A DNA stretch of 64,000 nt from an uncultured Oscillospiraceae bacterium (lineage in GTDB: Bacteria; Bacillota; Clostridia; Oscillospirales; Oscillospiraceae), in assembly GCA_947599925.1 (NCBI GenBank), contig CANQFT010000001.1, positions 62,001 through 126,000 of the forward strand, given 5' to 3'. A program made the position numbers and the translations under genes. How positions within the stretch are numbered: the stretch's first letter is position 1; every line of letters begins with the position of its first letter. Shown here in pieces: positions 61,241 through 64,000 of this stretch. A model generated the notes under the pieces. It saw only the letters and a list, made by a program, of their open reading frames with translations. It was not told where the DNA came from and did not search any database.

Positions 61241-62095
61241 TCATTGCGCCTCCTTTTTGAACAGGTTGCAGGTCTCTTCGTAGGCGTGGCGCTCAAAGTC
61301 CCGGTACATGGCGCCGCGGCTCATGGCCTCGTCAAAATCCACCTGGTAGCCGTCAAAGTCCGGGCCGTCCACACAGGCGAATTTGGTGACGCTCTTGCCA
61401 TCTTGGCGCAGGGTCAGCCGGCAGCCGCCGCACATCCCCGTGCCGTCGATCATGATGGGGTTCATGCTCACCACGCAGGGGATGCCGGTGGGCCGGGTGG
61501 CCTCCACCACGAACTTCATCATAATGAGGGGCCCGATGGCGATGACCTCGTCAAAGGTCTCCCCAGCGGCGAACATCTCGTTGAGGGGGACGCACACATT
61601 GCCCTCTCGCCCGTAGGAGCCGTCGTCGGTCATCACGTGGAGAACGTCCGAACAGGCCCGGAACTCGTCTTCCAGGATCAGCAGGTCCTTGGAGCGGAAG
61701 CCGATGATGGAGGTGACGGCGCAGCCCTGGTCGTGGAGCTTTTTGGCCACGGGCAGGGCGATGGCGCAGCCCACGCCGCCGCCCACCACGCAGACCTTTT
61801 TCAACCCCTGGGTGCGGGTGGCGACGCCCAGCGGACCCACAAAGTCCTGGAGGCTGTCGCCCTCGTTCAAGTGGTTGAGCCGCTCCGTGGTGGCGCCCAC
61901 GATTTGGAAAATGATCGTCACCGAGCCCTTTTCCCGGTCATAGCCCGCCACGGTCAGCGGGATGCGCTCTCCCGCCTCGTCCACCCGCAGGATGACGAAC
62001 TGCCCCGGCTGGGCCTTGGCGGCCACAAAGGGCGCCTGGATCTCCATCTTGGTAACAGTGGGGTTCAGCGCCTCTTTTTTCAAAATTTTATACAT
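61241..62095 (-). CDS. NfnA/SudB-like ferredoxin-NADP reductase-type subunit
   Basis: 284 residues. FAD-binding barrel (QPGQFVILRVDEAGERIPLTVAGYD), NAD(P) domain (KKVCVVGGGVGCAIALPVAKKL), C-terminal [2Fe-2S] region (DGTGMCGGCRLTL ... FACVDGPDFDG). Domain order fits the dihydroorotate-dehydrogenase electron-transfer/NfnA family. With the large subunit it would exchange electrons between ferredoxin, NADH and NADPH, or act on sulfide. ATG 62095 follows GAGGAG; the track start is nine codons earlier. Confidence 0.9.
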   Translation of the reverse strand: MYKILKKEALNPTVTKMEIQAPFVAAKAQPGQFVILRVDEAGERIPLTVAGYDREKGSVTIIFQIVGATTERLNHLNEGDSLQDFVGPLGVATRTQGLKKVCVVGGGVGCAIALPVAKKLHDQGCAVTSIIGFRSKDLLILEDEFRACSDVLHVMTDDGSYGREGNVCVPLNEMFAAGETFDEVIAIGPLIMMKFVVEATRPTGIPCVVSMNPIMIDGTGMCGGCRLTLRQDGKSVTKFACVDGPDFDGYQVDFDEAMSRGAMYRDFERHAYEETCNLFKKEAQ

Positions 62096-62146
62096 TCCGC
62101 ACTCTCCTCTCGGAAATATCACAGATCGATCGGGTACCAGAGAGAA

Positions 62147-62174
62147 AGTATACTATTCTCATGGAAAAAGTCAA
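62147..62174 (-). promoter_or_regulatory. predicted sigma-A promoter of the flavoprotein operon
   Basis: On the minus strand: TTGACT, 16-nt spacer, TATACT; about 50 nt before the NfnA-like start codon. Confidence 0.6.
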
Positions 62175-62195
62175 GTGGAAAAGCCTTGTAAAGAC

Positions 62196-62223
62196 AAAAA
62201 GCCGGCTGCCCAAGACAGCCGGC
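62196..62223 (-). terminator. rho-independent terminator after serA
   Basis: On the minus strand: GCCGGCTG - tcttggg - CAGCCGGC followed by TTTTT. Confidence 0.8.
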
Positions 62224-62255
62224 CTGTTTTTCGCCGTGCGGACCGCCCCAAGCCC

Positions 62256-62527
62256 GGCCCGCCTATGCTCGCGCTTCGTTGTTCCCCAGGGGTGAGAATC
62301 CAAAGAGAGGGGCCGCGGCCCCTCTTTTTGGCCGAAGGGGATTCCAAAGGGGGCTCTCGGATTGCCCCCTTTGGCGGGTTTCTTGGGGGGTCTGGGGGGC
62401 CATTCTTTGACCGAATCAAAGAATGGTCCCCCAGGAAGAGGCCCTTGCCGGGCCCCGCCCGGCCCATGCTCACAGCTTTGGACCCGCCGGGCCTCCACCG
62501 GCTCCGGGCCGCCTATGCTCGCGCTTC
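62256..62527. repeat. hairpin-rich intergenic repeat region
   Basis: No credible gene between serA and its terminator. Three strong inverted repeats in a row: AGAGGGGCC-gc-GGCCCCTCT (62306-62325), CCAAAGGGGGC / GCCCCCTTTGG (62344-62374) and GGGGGGCCATTCTTTGA / TCAAAGAATGGTCCCCC (62394-62432). Both ends carry CCGCCTATGCTCGCGCTTCG, the junction motif of the 58.5-kb array; the right copy supplies the last codons and stop of serA. Confidence 0.7.
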
Positions 62528-63694
62528 GTGCTCCAGCAGCCGCACCCGGATCATGCCGTCCAGGGCGCGGATGTGCTCCATCACCGTGGCCGCGGGCACG
62601 GCGTTCAGGTCCACCATGGTGTAGGCGTAATCGCCCCTGGACTTGTTGGTCATGTTCTCCACGTTCATCCCCTCGGCGCTGAGGGCGGCGGTGATGTTCG
62701 CCAGCACGCCGGGGCTGTTGCGGTGGTGTATGCAAAGCCGCGCGGTGCCCGACCAGGGCATGACGCACTCCGGCAGGTTCACCGAGTTGACGATGTTGCC
62801 GTTTTCCAGGTAGTCGGCCAGTTCCCGGGCCGCCATGACCGCGCAGTTGTCCTCGCTCTCCGGGGTAGAGGCGCCCAGATGGGGCAGGGCGGTGACGTTG
62901 GGGGCGGCCAGCACCTTGCTGGTGGGGAAATCGGTGACGTAGGCGCCCAGCTTGCCGCTCTCCAGGGCGGCGATCACGTCGGTCTCATCGATCAGACCGC
63001 CGCGGGCCATGTTGATCACCCGCACCCCGTCCTTCATCTGGGCGATGGCGGCGGCGTTGATCATGCCCTTGGTGTCCTTGTTCTGGGGCACATGGAGGGT
63101 GATGTAATCCGCCTGGCGGTAGAGCTCGCCCAAGTCGGCGGTGAAGTTGACGGCCCGGCTCAGGGACAGGGCCCAGTGGACAGAGAGGAAGGGGTCGTAG
63201 CCCACCACGGTCATGCCCAGCTTCACCGCGATGTTGGCCACCTGTACGCCGATGGCGCCCAGGCCGATGACGCCCAGGGTCTTGCCCAGCAGTTCCGGGC
63301 CCACGAACTGGCTCTTGCCCTTCTCCACCACCTCGCTGACCTCCAGACCTTGGGCGGCCTGGGCATCCAGCCACTTGACGCCGGCGGCCACCTTCCGGGA
63401 GGCCATGAGCAGGGCGCAGGTGGTGAGCTCTTTCACGGCGTTGGCGTTGGCGCCGGGGGTGTTGAAGACCACGATGCCCGCCTCGGAGCAGCGGGGGATG
63501 GGGATGTTGTTGGTGCCCGCGCCGGCGCGGGCGATGGCCAGCAGGCTCTGGGGCAGTTCCGCCTCCAGCATATCCGCCGACCGCACCAGGATGCCCGTGG
63601 GCTCGGCGCAGTCGTCGGAGACGGTATACTTGGCCTTGTCCAGCTTGTCCAGGCCGATCTTGGCGATCTTGTTCAGGGTCTTGATGTTATACAT
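62513..63694 (-). CDS. serA: D-3-phosphoglycerate dehydrogenase (with ACT domain)
   Basis: 393 residues. NAD-binding domain with GKTLGVIGLGAIGVQVANIA (GxGxxG), ARGGLIDETD and catalytic His in LPHLGASTPESEDN; the final ~75 residues form an ACT domain (RLCIHHRNSPGVLANITAALSAEGMNVENM), usually the serine-feedback site. Oxidises 3-phosphoglycerate, the first step of serine synthesis. Lies directly after serC. The last codons (EHEARA and TAG) lie within a dispersed repeat. Confidence 0.93.
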   Translation of the reverse strand: MYNIKTLNKIAKIGLDKLDKAKYTVSDDCAEPTGILVRSADMLEAELPQSLLAIARAGAGTNNIPIPRCSEAGIVVFNTPGANANAVKELTTCALLMASRKVAAGVKWLDAQAAQGLEVSEVVEKGKSQFVGPELLGKTLGVIGLGAIGVQVANIAVKLGMTVVGYDPFLSVHWALSLSRAVNFTADLGELYRQADYITLHVPQNKDTKGMINAAAIAQMKDGVRVINMARGGLIDETDVIAALESGKLGAYVTDFPTSKVLAAPNVTALPHLGASTPESEDNCAVMAARELADYLENGNIVNSVNLPECVMPWSGTARLCIHHRNSPGVLANITAALSAEGMNVENMTNKSRGDYAYTMVDLNAVPAATVMEHIRALDGMIRVRLLEHEARA

Positions 63695-63700
63695 ACTCGC

Positions 63701-64000
63701 TCAATTCTCCTTGTCAAACTTGCGGATGAAGTCGCACAGCTTCTCCACGCCCTCGGTGGGCATGGCGTTGTAGATGGAGGCCCGCATCCCGCCCACGGCC
63801 CTGTGGCCCTTCAGATTGGTAAAGCCCGCCGCCACAGACTCCTTGACGAACTTGGCGTCCAGCTCCTCGTCCCCGGTGCGGAAGGTGACGTTCATGTCGC
63901 TGCGGCTGCCCTTCTCCACCGCGCAGGTGAAGAGCCTGGAGGCGTCGATCACGTCGTAGAGCATCTGGGCCTTGGCGTGCTTGATCTTCTCCATACCGGG
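63701..64000 (-). CDS. serC: phosphoserine aminotransferase, C-terminal part (5' end outside window)
   Basis: About 100 codons remain; the gene continues beyond the right edge (the frame is open to 64000). NVTFRTGDEELDAKFVKESVAAGFTNLKGHRAVGGMRASIYNAMP is the diagnostic SerC C-terminus. It converts 3-phosphohydroxypyruvate and glutamate to phosphoserine and 2-oxoglutarate, with PLP. Six nt separate it from serA, so serC-serA is an operon. Confidence 0.92.
   Translation of the reverse strand, partial: PGMEKIKHAKAQMLYDVIDASRLFTCAVEKGSRSDMNVTFRTGDEELDAKFVKESVAAGFTNLKGHRAVGGMRASIYNAMPTEGVEKLCDFIRKFDKEN

Overview
The window is a GC-rich piece of a Firmicutes chromosome, most likely a gut clostridium of the Oscillospiraceae type (Flavonifractor / Lawsonibacter / Oscillibacter-like). 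The evidence is a low-GC Gram-positive gene order in the S10-spc-alpha ribosomal cluster, strong AGGAGG ribosome binding sites, sporulation genes (spo0A, spoVT), an S-layer-homology surface apparatus and two-subunit flavin oxidoreductases of anaerobes. The genus is inference. No tRNA, rRNA, CRISPR array or known riboswitch was recognised.

Layout. 1-2.6 kb (minus): hemZ (partial), a metallo-beta-lactamase-fold hydrolase, a NYN/LOTUS protein and a GlmU-type nucleotidyltransferase. 2.7-2.9 kb: structured repeats. 3.0-3.9 kb: a YihY membrane protein. 3.9-20.3 kb (plus): one long ribosomal cluster, rpsJ to rplQ, with secY, adk, map, infA and rpoA, closed by a strong terminator. Several ribosomal proteins carry unusual tails; the clearest is an L5 with a 110-residue K/E/A repeat extension at its N-terminus. 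20.4-23.7 kb (minus): a BvgS-like hybrid histidine kinase.

23.9-36.7 kb is the most interesting part. The sporulation regulator gene spoVT is cut in two. Its first 31 codons, behind a good sigma-G-type promoter, lie at 23.9 kb. Its remaining 149 codons lie at 36.2 kb, fused in frame to a large serine recombinase. The two halves share the 13 bp GAGGGCGACCCGC, join in frame to a 179-residue SpoVT, and enclose 12,229 bp. Joining the two inner ends gives a dyad (GTCGTCAG...CTGACGAC) centred on the shared core, as expected for a serine-integrase attP. I read this as a skin-like element that interrupts spoVT and swaps C-terminal tails between SpoVT and its own recombinase. Its cargo is a two-component system, a MacA/MacB-type efflux system (adaptor, ATPase, permease), an SLH-domain protein, two unknown genes and a RhuM-like protein.

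36.9-39.9 kb: spo0A with an upstream 0A box, a remnant of an Xre-type regulator, and an AT-richer two-gene restriction-modification system whose nuclease closely resembles EcoRV. 40-50.5 kb: recG, a 2,191-residue SLH surface protein with dockerin, cohesin-like and Ig-like regions, and a secreted subtilisin. 50.5-52.9 kb: a 131-bp-period repeat array running into the 3' end of cca, and a YgjP-type metalloprotease. 53-55.8 kb: two alpha/beta hydrolases and an ATP-grasp enzyme. 55.9-58.4 kb (minus): a polar amino acid ABC transporter. 58.5-59 kb: a second repeat array (~140 bp units) against an SDR dehydrogenase. 59.8-62.1 kb (minus): an NfnAB/SudAB-like flavoprotein pair. 62.2-64 kb (minus): a hairpin-rich gap, then serA and the end of serC (serine biosynthesis).
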